Positions 6,035 to 14,901 of a DNA stretch of 23,383 nt are shown in pieces. The notes below the pieces were generated by a model. The model did not search any database. It was given only the letters and a program-made list of their open reading frames with translations, and had not been told where the DNA came from. This stretch comes from Desulfobacterales bacterium. Its GTDB lineage: Bacteria; Desulfobacterota; Desulfobacteria; Desulfobacterales; Desulfosalsimonadaceae. Within the stretch, counting starts at the first letter, position 1; every line of letters starts with the position of its first letter. A program made the translations under genes and the position numbers. The DNA lies in NCBI GenBank assembly GCA_018224315.1, contig JAGTVF010000069.1, forward strand, positions 1-23,383. The letters run 5' to 3'.

Positions 6035-9019
6035 ATGAAACAAACAGATGACCCGCGCAACCCGGGCCTGAAACCCGGAGATCAACATGGCGGTTTCCGC
6101 ATTGAAAAGGTGATGGAACTGCCCGAGATAAACGGTTTTTACTACGAACTCAAGCACCTGCCCACTGGTGCGGCCCATATCCATATCAGCCGGGAAGACC
6201 CGGAAAACGCCTTTTCCGTGGTGTTTAAAACCGTGCCCGCCGATTCCACCGGCGTGGCCCACATCCTGGAGCACACGGTGCTCTGCGGATCGAAGAATTA
6301 CCCGGTGCGCGATCCGTTTTTCTCCATGATGAAGCGAAGCCTGAGCACCTTCATGAACGCCCTGACCGCTTCGGACTGGACCATGTACCCCTTTGCCACC
6401 CAGAATGAAAAAGACTTCTACAACCTCATGTCTGTCTACCTGGATGCCGCGTTTTTCCCGCGCATTGACGAACTGAGCTTCAAGCAGGAGGGCCACCGGC
6501 TTGAGTTTGAAACCGATCCGGCTGACGGCCGGCAGCACCTGGTTTACAAGGGCGTGGTCTACAACGAGATGAAAGGCGCCATGTCCTCGCCAGACCAGGT
6601 CATGGCCCGGTCCCTGCTAAACGCCCTGTACCCGGATACCACCTACAGCAACAATTCCGGCGGTGATCCGGAACAGATCCCGCAGCTGACCCACAAGCAA
6701 CTAAAGGCCTTTCACGCCCGGCATTATCATCCCAGCAACGCTTATTTCTACACCTACGGCAACCTGCCCCTGGCCCGGCACCTGGAATTTATCGAAAACA
6801 CCGTACTTTGCCAGTTCTCTCCCATTGACCCGGCAACAGGGGTGCCGTCCCAGCCCCGGTGGAGCGAGCCGAAAACCGCCGTGTATTACTACCCAATAGA
6901 CCCGGAGGAAACCGCGGACAAAAAGGCCCAGGCATGTGTGGCCTGGCTGACCGCAGATATCCGGGAGGCTTACGAAGTGCTGGTGCTCTCGGTGCTCGAA
7001 CAGGTCCTGCTTGGAAATCCGGGCGCGCCCCTGCGAAAGGCGCTCATGGATTCCCAGCTGGGCTCGACACTAAGCGACGGCAGCGGCCTGGATGCCGACA
7101 ACAAGGACACTTTATTTGCCTGCGGACTCAAGGACGTCAATGCCGAAGATGCGGAAAAAATCGAAAAAATCATCTTTGAGGTGCTCTCGGATCTGGCTGA
7201 AAACGGCATCGAACGGCGGCTGGTGGAATCGGCCATCCACCAGATTGAATTTCACAGAAAAGAAGTCACCAACACGCCGTTTCCCTATGGTTTAAAGCTG
7301 CTGTTGCGCTTCTGCGGCGACTGGCTCCACCAGGGGCAACCGGATGTAGCGCTCCAGTTTGACAGCCTGGTCAATCGATTTTTCCGGGAACTGGATACCA
7401 CCGATCTTCTGGAAAACCGGATCCGAAAATATTTCATCAACAATCCCCACCAGGTGCGCATGACCCTGGAACCGGACCCGGCGCTTTATGAAAAAAGGCG
7501 GGCCCGGGAAGAACAACGCCTTTCGGCCATTGAAAAAGACCTCACAGAAGACGAGCGCGAAAAAATCGACCAGGATGCGCAAAAGCTGGTTGAACTCCAG
7601 GAAAGCGACGAGGATCTGTCCAGTCTGCCCAGGCTTTCCAAAACCGATATTGCCCCGGATATCCGAGTGGTGGATCCCTCCGGGATGGTTGAAAACCCCC
7701 CGGTGGAGCTCTATGAACAGCCCAGTTCCGGGATACTGTACTGCAAGTCCGTATTCGGCATCCAGAACCTGGAGCCGGATTTGATTGACCTGCTGCCGCT
7801 TTTCTGCCATGCCATGACCCAGACCGGCACGGCGGATTACGATTATGTGGAACTTGCACGCAGAATTGACCAATACACCGGCGGGCTGGGTTTTTCTGTG
7901 AGCGCTTCGCGCATGTTTTCCCAAAGCAGTGCAGGCTGCCTGCCTGTGCTTAATTTTTCAGGCAAATGCCTGTCAAGAAACATTTCCAGCATGTTTGACC
8001 TGATCGGCGACATGGTGAGCCGATATGCCTTTTCTGACACAGACCGGCTCCGGGACCTGCTGCTGGAAGTTCGCGCGGAAATGGAATCCAGTGTGGTGCA
8101 TAACGGCCACCGGCTGGCCATGTCCCTTGCCGCGAGAAATTATTCCACAGCCAGCGCCTTAAATGAAACCTGGCACGGGATCCATCAGATCAAAACCATC
8201 AAAAACCTCACAGCCGATCTGGACACGGAAAAGTTAACAGCCCTGTCCACAAAACTGGAGCGCATTGCCAGGACGGTTTTTCATGAAAACAACATGCGCA
8301 TGGCCTTAATCGGTGAGCCGGCAGACCTTGAAACCGCTCTTCCCCTGGCAAAAGACATCTGCCAGAAAATGCCCCCGGCCGCCGGATGCGGCTTTAATCC
8401 CCCGAATTTCAGCCTGGAGCCACAAATCCCCCGGGAAGGCTGGGCCACGGCCACAGCCGTGTCCTTTGTGGCCAAGGTGATTGAAACCAAGCCCATGGAC
8501 CATCCGGACGCGCCGGTGCTGGCAGTGATCAGCAAACTGCTCAAATCCATGTTCCTGCACCGGGAGATCCGTGAAAAAGGCGGGGCCTACGGCGGCTTTA
8601 GCCTCTACCAGATGGAAAACGGGCAGTTTTACTTCGGCTCCTATCGAGATCCCCACATTGTCCGGACCCTGCAGGTCTATGACGCAGCCGCGGACTTTAT
8701 CACCTCAGAGGACTACGACCAGGAAAACATCGAGGAGGCTGTGCTGCAGGTCTGTTCCGATCTGGACCGGCCCGATCCCCCGGGTCCGGCGGCATTTAAG
8801 GCTTTTTACCGAAGGCTTATCGGCCTGTCAGACGAACTGCGCAGAAATTTCAAGCAGGGGGTGCTCGAGGTGGACCTGGAGCAGGTCAGAAATGCCGCAG
8901 ACAAGTATTTCAGCACCTCCGTGGCCAATGCCGCAGTAGCGGTGATCTCCAGCCAGGATCTCATTGAGGAGGCCAACCGGCAGCTTGGGGACCGGGCCCT
9001 GACCGCTTACCGGATATAG
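6035..9019 (+). CDS. M16C zinc metallopeptidase, presequence protease (PreP)-like
   Basis: 994 residues, the usual size for PreP/M16C enzymes, which fold as two halves of two domains each and close around short peptides. The inverted zinc motif HxxEH is HILEH at 76-80 (Glu79 as the base), with the distal zinc ligand Glu178 in VVYNEMKG. A helical hinge segment rich in Glu/Lys (about 480-540) fits the M16C-associated domain, and the inactive C-terminal half keeps REKGGAYGG. It probably degrades unfolded or signal-peptide-like oligopeptides. There is no signal peptide, so it is expected in the cytosol. The ATG at 6035 follows GGAG by about 11 bases; a GTG at 6002 is in frame but not supported. 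It converges on the DUF2520 gene. Confidence 0.9.
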   Translation: MKQTDDPRNPGLKPGDQHGGFRIEKVMELPEINGFYYELKHLPTGAAHIHISREDPENAFSVVFKTVPADSTGVAHILEHTVLCGSKNYPVRDPFFSMMKRSLSTFMNALTASDWTMYPFATQNEKDFYNLMSVYLDAAFFPRIDELSFKQEGHRLEFETDPADGRQHLVYKGVVYNEMKGAMSSPDQVMARSLLNALYPDTTYSNNSGGDPEQIPQLTHKQLKAFHARHYHPSNAYFYTYGNLPLARHLEFIENTVLCQFSPIDPATGVPSQPRWSEPKTAVYYYPIDPEETADKKAQACVAWLTADIREAYEVLVLSVLEQVLLGNPGAPLRKALMDSQLGSTLSDGSGLDADNKDTLFACGLKDVNAEDAEKIEKIIFEVLSDLAENGIERRLVESAIHQIEFHRKEVTNTPFPYGLKLLLRFCGDWLHQGQPDVALQFDSLVNRFFRELDTTDLLENRIRKYFINNPHQVRMTLEPDPALYEKRRAREEQRLSAIEKDLTEDEREKIDQDAQKLVELQESDEDLSSLPRLSKTDIAPDIRVVDPSGMVENPPVELYEQPSSGILYCKSVFGIQNLEPDLIDLLPLFCHAMTQTGTADYDYVELARRIDQYTGGLGFSVSASRMFSQSSAGCLPVLNFSGKCLSRNISSMFDLIGDMVSRYAFSDTDRLRDLLLEVRAEMESSVVHNGHRLAMSLAARNYSTASALNETWHGIHQIKTIKNLTADLDTEKLTALSTKLERIARTVFHENNMRMALIGEPADLETALPLAKDICQKMPPAAGCGFNPPNFSLEPQIPREGWATATAVSFVAKVIETKPMDHPDAPVLAVISKLLKSMFLHREIREKGGAYGGFSLYQMENGQFYFGSYRDPHIVRTLQVYDAAADFITSEDYDQENIEEAVLQVCSDLDRPDPPGPAAFKAFYRRLIGLSDELRRNFKQGVLEVDLEQVRNAADKYFSTSVANAAVAVISSQDLIEEANRQLGDRALTAYRI

Positions 9020-9052
9020 GCGGCCCGAGCAAAAAACGCGGCTGTCTGCGGA

Positions 9053-9943
9053 TCAGTCAGTGCTGCCGGTTGGGGCAAGCATTTCTTTTAAACCTTCTGC
9101 AGCCTGTTCTGACAACCCCCCGCCGGCCAGGGCGATTTCAATAGTATGCCGGCCCAGCAGCCGGTAAAGCTCCAGCCGAGTGGGGGCTTTTTGTCCGATT
9201 TCGGCCAGATGCCCTTCCACGGTTTCCACATCGCCCCGGGCAATGGGACCGGTCAGCGCCCTGGGAATGCCGTTTTTTTCAATATTGCCCAAAGTGCCGG
9301 TCACAAGGGGTTTTAACACCTTCCAGGAATCCGCCGGGGCCACCCCGGAAACCATGATCAACTGGAGGGAAAGATTCATAAGAGTGACCAGGTAATTGGA
9401 AGCGGCCACAGCAGATGCGTGATAAAGCCGTTTGCAGTCGGTCCGGATTTCAAACGGGGCAGCCCCGAGGCTTTCGGCAATCTGCCGGGCTGCGGCAACA
9501 GCCGGTTCCTGGCCCTCAACAGCCATCATGATCCCGGCAAAGGGGTTTTGCTCGATGTTTTCATCGGCAAAGCTCTGGAGCGGATGCAGGCTGCCGGTTT
9601 GTGCACCGCAGTCGGCAAGCGCGGCCAGTTCGGTTGACGGCAGGGCTCCGCTGCAGTGAAGCACCACTGTGTCCTTGCCAACGCCCTTGTATTCGGCGAT
9701 TTTTTCCGCTGTTTCCCGTATGGCCCCATCAGGGGTCGTGATCAAAACGACATCCGCCCCGGGCGTGACATCCCAGGGCTGAACCGAAGCCGGGGCACTG
9801 GATCCGGCGGCTTCGGAAGCCCGTTTTGCAGAAGAAAGGCTGCGGCTGGCAAATCCGGCAGGCTGGTATCCTGCCGCTGTTAGGTACCGGGCCATGGCGC
9901 CTCCAACCCTTCCGCAGCCCACAATAGCAAAGCGCTTTTTCAT
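9053..9943 (-). CDS. Rossmann-like and DUF2520 domain-containing oxidoreductase
   Basis: 296 residues. The N-terminal half is a Rossmann fold, with the dinucleotide loop GCGRVGGAM at about 8-16 and LITTPDGAI further on. The C-terminal half is the helical DUF2520 domain (GSLHPLQSFADE, then RLYHASAVAASNYLVTLM). The architecture resembles 6-phosphogluconate/ketopantoate-type dehydrogenases; the substrate is unknown. The start is set at MKKRFAIVG (9943), with AGGAG about 10 bases upstream; an ATG at 9988 adds 15 unlikely residues. It lies downstream of rsmI on the same strand, but a 120-base gap with a promoter candidate suggests separate transcription. Confidence 0.88.
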   Translation of the reverse strand: MKKRFAIVGCGRVGGAMARYLTAAGYQPAGFASRSLSSAKRASEAAGSSAPASVQPWDVTPGADVVLITTPDGAIRETAEKIAEYKGVGKDTVVLHCSGALPSTELAALADCGAQTGSLHPLQSFADENIEQNPFAGIMMAVEGQEPAVAAARQIAESLGAAPFEIRTDCKRLYHASAVAASNYLVTLMNLSLQLIMVSGVAPADSWKVLKPLVTGTLGNIEKNGIPRALTGPIARGDVETVEGHLAEIGQKAPTRLELYRLLGRHTIEIALAGGGLSEQAAEGLKEMLAPTGSTD

Positions 9944-9997
9944 ATCCCGGCATCTCCTTTCTTTCAAAATTGTTGAAATCCGCGGCAAGCTAAATTT

Positions 9998-10025
9998 ACC
10001 ATATTCATTCTCATATGAATTTCAA
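9998..10025 (-). promoter_or_regulatory. Candidate promoter for the DUF2520 gene, with an overlapping inverted repeat
   Basis: On the minus strand: TTGAAA (10020-10025), a 16-base spacer, TATGGT (9998-10003). The spacer contains ATTCAT...ATGAAT, an inverted repeat that could be an operator. Confidence 0.35.
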
Positions 10026-10063
10026 ACCATTTCAAAAACGGCCGACAAGTAAGAAACAAGCGC

Positions 10064-10936
10064 CTATTGGTTCTTTTGGATCTCCAGAATCATTTTATAA
10101 ACCCGCCCTTTTGGCATCCGATATTTCCGGGCAAGCTCGGCTGCAAGCTTTGAGGGGGAAACGGTTTGTCCGGACAAGGCCGAATCAATTTCATTGCGCA
10201 GATCCCGGTCCAGGACGGCCGGGTCCCGGTTGTCTTCGGTAAAGCCGGAAACCAGCACGGTGACCTCTCCCTTGACCGATTCCCGCCGGCTGACCGCATC
10301 AAGCAGCACTGAGAGGGTGCCGCGCAAAAACTCTTCGTAGCGCTTGGTGATCTCCCGGGCCACCACCGCGGTCCGGTCGCCCAGATGATCCTGCAAATCC
10401 CGTAAAAGGGCTTCCAGCCGCCTTGGGGATTCATAAAAAATCAGGGTTTCTTCGGCACTGGCCAGGCCTGTGAGCATTTCCTGTCTCTGCTTTTTCTTCT
10501 TCGGCAGAAACCCGGCAAAGCAAAACCGATCAACAGCCAGCCCGGATACGGACAGGGCGGCAACAGCAGCACAGGCCCCGGGAATGGGCACCACTTTGAT
10601 GCCCGCCTCCAGGGCTGCGGCCACAAGCCGGTAGCCGGGATCCGAAACCATGGGTGTGCCGGCATCCGATACCAGGGCCAACTGGCCGCCGGATTCCAGT
10701 TTTTGCAGCAGAAGCGAAATTCTTTGGGATTCGTTGTGTTCATGACAGGAGATCAGGGGTGTTTCAATGGCATAGTGGGCAAGCAGCCGGGCGGTGTGAC
10801 GGGTGTCTTCAGCGGCGATCAGATCTGCGTTGTGCAGCACATCCACGGCCCGGTAGGTAATATCGCCCATGTTGCCGATGGGTGTGGCCACCACGTAAAG
10901 GGTTCCGGCTGCCGAATTTGGCCGGGTTGCATTCAT
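10064..10936 (-). CDS. rsmI: 16S rRNA (cytidine1402-2'-O)-methyltransferase RsmI
   Basis: 290 residues, a normal length. RsmI methylates the ribose of C1402 in the 30S decoding centre using SAM. Motifs of the tetrapyrrole-methylase fold are clear: VVATPIGNMGDITYRA near the N-terminus, AAEDTRHT, SDAGTPMVSDPGYRLV and FYESPRRL. The C-terminal tail ends with a small helix-turn-helix-like segment (LSPSKLAAELARKY pattern, PKGRVYKMIL). The start ATG is 6 bases after the yraN stop, which puts it at the distal end of the ffh/rpsP operon. Confidence 0.95.
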   Translation of the reverse strand: MNATRPNSAAGTLYVVATPIGNMGDITYRAVDVLHNADLIAAEDTRHTARLLAHYAIETPLISCHEHNESQRISLLLQKLESGGQLALVSDAGTPMVSDPGYRLVAAALEAGIKVVPIPGACAAVAALSVSGLAVDRFCFAGFLPKKKKQRQEMLTGLASAEETLIFYESPRRLEALLRDLQDHLGDRTAVVAREITKRYEEFLRGTLSVLLDAVSRRESVKGEVTVLVSGFTEDNRDPAVLDRDLRNEIDSALSGQTVSPSKLAAELARKYRMPKGRVYKMILEIQKNQ

Positions 10937-10942
10937 GAAAAC

Positions 10943-11314
10943 CTATCCGTAGGCCAGGGGAAAAGCATTGGCAATGATTTCCACGCGGCAGTGTTTTTGC
11001 CCGGCATCCACGCACACCACGTCAAAACGGGCCTTTTTGTCGGTCTGGCGTTTCTGCTTGAGATAGCCCAGGGCCACCCTGGAAATCTTCTGCTGCTTTA
11101 TCCGGTCCACAGCCGCCTTGGAAGACCCGAAGCGGTCCGAGGATCTGGACTTTACCTCCACAAACACAATGGTCTCACCCTGGCGTGCAATCACGTCGAT
11201 TTCGCCAAAGCAGTTGCGGTAGTTTCGGTCCAGGATCTGATACCCGTTTTTTTTTAAATGGGCAATGGCCAGGGATTCGCCCAGGCGCCCGAACTTTTGT
11301 GATTCGGTTGCCAT
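10943..11314 (-). CDS. YraN family (UPF0102) endonuclease-like protein
   Basis: 123 residues. It has the restriction-endonuclease-like core of UPF0102: GRLGESLAIAHL at the start, then FGEIDVIAR and IVFVEVKSRS, the acidic-lysine PD-(D/E)XK-type pattern. The biochemical role is not settled; the family sits next to rnhB and rsmI in many genomes, as here. The ATG begins 1 base after the rnhB stop, indicating translational coupling. Confidence 0.9.
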   Translation of the reverse strand: MATESQKFGRLGESLAIAHLKKNGYQILDRNYRNCFGEIDVIARQGETIVFVEVKSRSSDRFGSSKAAVDRIKQQKISRVALGYLKQKRQTDKKARFDVVCVDAGQKHCRVEIIANAFPLAYG

Positions 11315-11315
11315 T

Positions 11316-11987
11316 TCAGGCGTTTCCTGAAAAACCGTTAAAACAGGCGGTCTTTTGCTGGTTTGGGCGGAAATACCGGTGCCTGTGGCGGCTCACCCCT
11401 TTGAAGCTGCGACGGTGAATGGGGCACCATCCGTGCTCTTCCAGTGCCCGGGCATGGGCCTGGGTGGGATAGCCCTTGTGGCCGGAAAAGCCGTACTCCG
11501 GATAATCTTCGCTGTATCTTGCCATGATCCGGTCACGGGTGACCTTGGCCACAATCGAGGCTGCGGCAACGGAAATGCTGCGCATATCCCCCTTGACAAT
11601 GGTCTGCTGGTAAATTTCTGCGCCAATGGGCCACTGGCCGTCGATAAGCAGGCAATCCGGTTCGGGCCGGAGATTGTCCACAGCCATTGACATGGCCTGA
11701 AGCGAGGCCTGCAAAATGTTAATCCGGTCAATTTCAACAGGATCCACAATGCCGATGCCAACGGCCCTTGCATTTGCGTAAATCTCGTCGTGAAGCCGCA
11801 GCCGGACCCTGGGAGAAAGCCGCTTGGAATCGGTAATGCCGGTAACGGCAAAATCGTCTGAAAGCATCACCGCTGAGGCAACCACCGGGCCGGCCAGGGG
11901 GCCGCGGCCCACTTCGTCAATTCCGGCAATGCGACAATATCCCTGACTTTGCGCCTGGTATTCGAATTGCCGGATCGATTCGGCCAT
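11316..11987 (-). CDS. rnhB: Ribonuclease HII
   Basis: 223 residues. It removes ribonucleotides and RNA primers from RNA-DNA hybrids. The active-site opening GIDEVGRGPLAGPVV (Asp24, Glu25) is intact. Further conserved parts are ITDSKRLSPR, LLIDGQ (third acidic residue), SVAAASIVAKVTRDR and FSGHKGYPT. The ATG at 11987, with AGGA 8 bases upstream, is preferred to the TTG at 11993. It follows rplS by 20 bases in the operon. Confidence 0.96.
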   Translation of the reverse strand: MAESIRQFEYQAQSQGYCRIAGIDEVGRGPLAGPVVASAVMLSDDFAVTGITDSKRLSPRVRLRLHDEIYANARAVGIGIVDPVEIDRINILQASLQAMSMAVDNLRPEPDCLLIDGQWPIGAEIYQQTIVKGDMRSISVAAASIVAKVTRDRIMARYSEDYPEYGFSGHKGYPTQAHARALEEHGWCPIHRRSFKGVSRHRHRYFRPNQQKTACFNGFSGNA

Positions 11988-12007
11988 GGACAATTTCCTG
12001 AAAGTAG

Positions 12008-12352
12008 CTACTTGCGGCGCAGCTTCATTCGTGCCGCCTTTTCCTTCAGCCCCCGCAGGTAATAAATCTTGGAGCGGCGCACCCGCCCTTTTTCCACCAC
12101 CTCCACGCGCTCAAGGGCCGGGGAATGCATGGGGAAGATTCGTTCCACGCCAATACCGTAAGACACCTTTCGAACTGTAAAACTGGCGTTGATCGTGCCC
12201 TTTTTCATGGCAATGACCACGCCCTGGAAAACCTGGATTCGCTCTTTTTCCCCTTCCCGGATCCGGACGTGCACCTTTACCGTATCCCCGGGCTCAAACC
12301 CGGTGATGTCCATTCTGAGCTGTTCTCTTTCAATCTGTTTGATCGCGTCCAT
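12008..12352 (-). CDS. rplS: 50S ribosomal protein L19
   Basis: 114 residues (E. coli 115). Conserved blocks are [44 protein letters not shown] and [13 protein letters not shown]. It sits at the 30S-50S interface. The ATG at 12352 has GAGG upstream; the longer open frame to 12469 is not family-like. A 94-base leader separates it from the methyltransferase gene and holds a small GC hairpin with a T-rich loop (12382-12399), possibly a leader structure. Confidence 0.97.
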   Translation of the reverse strand: MDAIKQIEREQLRMDITGFEPGDTVKVHVRIREGEKERIQVFQGVVIAMKKGTINASFTVRKVSYGIGVERIFPMHSPALERVEVVEKGRVRRSKIYYLRGLKEKAARMKLRRK

Positions 12353-12446
12353 AATCGCCTCGCAATGCGGTTTGTCAAACCCGCCGAAAAAAAGCGGCGT
12401 GCCTGAAATGGTTATATTTTCAATCTTTCCGATCTTATCTTTGCCG

Positions 12447-13010
12447 TTATCGGCCCAGAAGCCGGTCAAGCATTATGGCGGCTGCCGAACGCACCGAAAG
12501 ATGGTTATACCCCGAGCCGGTTGATATGGGTGCCAGCCGGAAATCCGCTGCATCCATAAATTCCGCCGTCAGCCCCCAGGCCGTGCCCAGGGCCAGCACC
12601 CAGGCGGCATCCTGTTTGGCCAGGGCCCGGCTGAGTTCCGGGTATCCGGTCTGGTCCGGGCTGTCTGCTGCGCTGGTCGCCACCACCCGTACGGGCAGTT
12701 CTTCCTGCCGGGTGATCTCTGTTGTCACCTGGTGGAGGCTTTCCCGAATATGGATCAAAGCCAGGGCACGGCCGCGGTCCGGGTTGTATACAGCGCCGGC
12801 GCCGTCTGTCCAGTGACCGATAATCTTTCGGGCAAAAGCCTGCTGATCCGTCAGGGGAGTGACCACATAAAATCCGCTCACTCCGTATGTCCGGGCGGCC
12901 CTGGCGATGTCATGAAGATCAATGCTGGTAATCGCCGAGGCAATGGTGCTGCCGTCTTTGCTCTTGACCGGATAATGCAGCAGTGCCAGGTAAAGTTTAG
13001 TCCGATGCAA
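12447..13010 (-). CDS. SPOUT-type RNA methyltransferase (Methyltrn_RNA_4 family)
   Basis: 187 residues from a TTG at 13010. The family, known from T. maritima TM1570, is a SAM-dependent SPOUT methyltransferase regularly found between trmD and rplS. The hallmarks are [38 protein letters not shown], a SAM-site loop LALGTAWGL, and the C-terminal knot [20 protein letters not shown]. The RNA target is not known to me. There is no ATG; TTG codons at 13010, 13019 and 13043 are candidates. 13010 fits homologues best, 13043 has a slightly better ribosome site. All overlap the 3' end of trmD, so translation is probably coupled. Confidence 0.88.
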   Translation of the reverse strand: MHRTKLYLALLHYPVKSKDGSTIASAITSIDLHDIARAARTYGVSGFYVVTPLTDQQAFARKIIGHWTDGAGAVYNPDRGRALALIHIRESLHQVTTEITRQEELPVRVVATSAADSPDQTGYPELSRALAKQDAAWVLALGTAWGLTAEFMDAADFRLAPISTGSGYNHLSVRSAAAIMLDRLLGR

Positions 13011-13746
13011 GGGCTTCAAGTCTGCGGCACCATTTTTGAACAATCTTTTTTTCCGGCTCTGTCAGCCCTTTTTGGTCAAATAAATCCGGGCGCCTTAAAA
13101 CTGTGCGCAAAAGCGCCGATTCTCTGCGCCAGTCCTCGATGGCCCCGTGATTGCCCGACAGCAAAACCTCTGGCACCTGATTTTTCCCAAAAACCGCGGG
13201 CCGGGTGTAATGGGCATGCTCCAGGCGGCCGGCCGAAAAGGAATCGCACTCTGCCGCGTCCTCCGCTCCCAGAACGCCGGGGATATGCCGGATCACCGCA
13301 TCCATGACCACCATTGCGGGCAGTTCCCCGCCGGTTAGCACATAATCGCCGATGGAGATCTCGTCATCGACATAGGCCTCGCAAATGCGCTCATCCAATC
13401 CTTCATACCGGCCGCAGACAAATATCATTTCACTGCAGGCCGCATACTGTCGGGCCATTTCCTGATCAAAGCACCGGCCCTGGGGGTTAAGCAAGACAAC
13501 CGGAGCCTGGGACAATTCGGATTTGGCCTTTTGAATGGCCGCTGCCAGGGGTTCAGGTTTCATCACCATGCCTGAGCCCCCGCCATAAGGCCGGTCATCT
13601 GTCACCTTGTGCCGGCCCTCGGCAAAATCGCGGATATTGACGGGCTCCAGGCGGATTTTGCCGCTTTCCACTGCCCGGCGCATGATCCCGTGGCCGGCAA
13701 ATGCATCAAACATTTCGGGAAAGATTGTCAACACGCAAAACCTCAT
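12997..13746 (-). CDS. trmD: tRNA (guanine37-N1)-methyltransferase TrmD
   Basis: 249 residues. It makes m1G37 in tRNAs and so prevents frameshifting. Conserved elements are MRFCVLTIFPEMF, the DRPYGGGSGMV loop, GRYEGLDERI and the trefoil-knot SAM site SIGDYVLTGGELPAM. The C-terminal helical domain includes SGNHGAIEDWRR. The start at 13746 matches the family; an ATG at 13767 adds 7 residues. The 3' end overlaps the next methyltransferase gene. Confidence 0.97.
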   Translation of the reverse strand: MRFCVLTIFPEMFDAFAGHGIMRRAVESGKIRLEPVNIRDFAEGRHKVTDDRPYGGGSGMVMKPEPLAAAIQKAKSELSQAPVVLLNPQGRCFDQEMARQYAACSEMIFVCGRYEGLDERICEAYVDDEISIGDYVLTGGELPAMVVMDAVIRHIPGVLGAEDAAECDSFSAGRLEHAHYTRPAVFGKNQVPEVLLSGNHGAIEDWRRESALLRTVLRRPDLFDQKGLTEPEKKIVQKWCRRLEALASD

Positions 13747-13803
13747 CTTTCCCGCAATCCTTTCCATCTCTGTCTTCGGCCCTGCGGATTTTGCACTTCC
13801 CGG

Positions 13804-14313
13804 TCAAAGCCCTTCGGGAAGATCCACGATCATTTTGCCGTCTTCCAGGTCAATTTCCTGCACCACCTGTTCAATGGCCGGAATCAGCCGCTCGTTTTGC
13901 CCTTGTCTGACCACGAAAACATCATTGCTGCCGGTTTCGATCATGGATTCCACCCGGCCCAGAAATCCGCCGTCGGTTTCGTAAACCGCCAGCCCGATCA
14001 GATCACACCAGTACCATGTATCCGGCTCTGCAGGCGGCAGGGCGGATCGGGGCATAAAAAGGGATGCGCCGGAAACGGCCTCTGCACTGCTTCGGTCGCC
14101 AACCCCTGCAAATCCGATAAGCAGGGCGTTTTTATGAGAACGGACCGTCTCTATGCTGTATTCAGCAGGCTGCCGATCCGGGGCTTCAACAATTACCCGG
14201 GAGCCGGGCTGCAGATGGCGTTGCTGGTCCACATATGCAGAAACCCGGACCTCTCCGCCAATACCGTGAGGTCGGGTAATTTTTCCGATCAAAAGAAGCT
14301 TGTCCGGATCCAT
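13804..14313 (-). CDS. rimM: Ribosome maturation factor RimM
   Basis: 169 residues. It assists assembly of the 30S head around S19. The N-terminal RimM domain begins LLLIGKITRPHGIGGEVRV, and the C-terminal PRC-barrel-like domain starts near YWCDLIGLAVY and includes GRVESMIETGSNDVFVV and LIPAIEQVV. The ATG at 14313 (MDPDK) is chosen because upstream codons to 14385 lie inside khpA; it starts 16 bases after the khpA stop. The ribosome site is weak, so coupling to khpA is likely. Confidence 0.95.
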   Translation of the reverse strand: MDPDKLLLIGKITRPHGIGGEVRVSAYVDQQRHLQPGSRVIVEAPDRQPAEYSIETVRSHKNALLIGFAGVGDRSSAEAVSGASLFMPRSALPPAEPDTWYWCDLIGLAVYETDGGFLGRVESMIETGSNDVFVVRQGQNERLIPAIEQVVQEIDLEDGKMIVDLPEGL

Positions 14314-14329
14314 GTGCAGACGGCTTTGA

Positions 14330-14563
14330 TTATTCCTCAATAATCTCAAGAACGGTACGCTTCTTGACCTTTGCCGAAGCAGCATTCAATATTGTCCGCA
14401 TGGCCCGGGCCGTCCGCCCCTGCTTTCCGATCACTTTTCCCAGATCCTCCTTGGCCACTTTGAGCTCGAGGACCGCTGTCTGGCCGCCTTCCACCTCGGT
14501 CACGGTCACTTCATCAGGATTGTCCACAAGCGCCTTTGCGATGTACGTGATCAGCTCTTTCAT
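14330..14563 (-). CDS. khpA: KH domain RNA-binding protein KhpA
   Basis: 77 residues, the standard size. It is a single type II KH domain with the nucleic-acid-binding loop [16 protein letters not shown] and the N-terminus [19 protein letters not shown]. KhpA proteins bind many RNAs and are typically encoded between rpsP and rimM, as here. The ATG at 14563 has GGAGAGGGG just upstream; the ORF extends upstream without support. Confidence 0.95.
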   Translation of the reverse strand: MKELITYIAKALVDNPDEVTVTEVEGGQTAVLELKVAKEDLGKVIGKQGRTARAMRTILNAASAKVKKRTVLEIIEE

Positions 14564-14624
14564 TTGACCCCTCTCCTTCATAGAATGGCTGCTGGAATGT
14601 TGGGATTCGCGGACAAGCAATTTT

Positions 14625-14885
14625 TTATGCTGATTTTACTGCTTCATAAAAACCCTTTTGTTTTAAAAGGCTGTTGACGGTGTCAGTGGGGATGGCACCG
14701 TTATCCATCCAATGGGCAATCCTGTCGCTGTTGAGCGTCACTTCGTGGGGTTCGGCCATGGGATTGTAGGTACCCACGGTTTCCAGAAACCGGCCGTCTC
14801 TGGGATAGCGGCGGTCTGCCACGACAATGCGGTAAAACGGTTTCTTTTTCGCACCATGCCTGGACAATCTGATTTTTACTGACAT
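14625..14885 (-). CDS. rpsP: 30S ribosomal protein S16
   Basis: 86 residues. The start [24 protein letters not shown] and the blocks [14 protein letters not shown] and [11 protein letters not shown] are typical. It is a primary assembly protein of the 30S body. AAGGAAGG precedes the ATG. It lies 16 bases after ffh. Confidence 0.98.
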   Translation of the reverse strand: MSVKIRLSRHGAKKKPFYRIVVADRRYPRDGRFLETVGTYNPMAEPHEVTLNSDRIAHWMDNGAIPTDTVNSLLKQKGFYEAVKSA

Positions 14886-14901
14886 TTTTCTGCCTTCCTT
14901 G

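Noticed and set aside
7292..7924. 210-codon minus-strand frame inside the M16C peptidase gene
   Set aside because: Antisense shadow of an intact 994-residue enzyme.
13609..14343. 244-codon plus-strand frame opposite trmD and rimM
   Set aside because: It spans two certain genes on the other strand and has no family match or ribosome site; a shadow of G/C-rich third positions.
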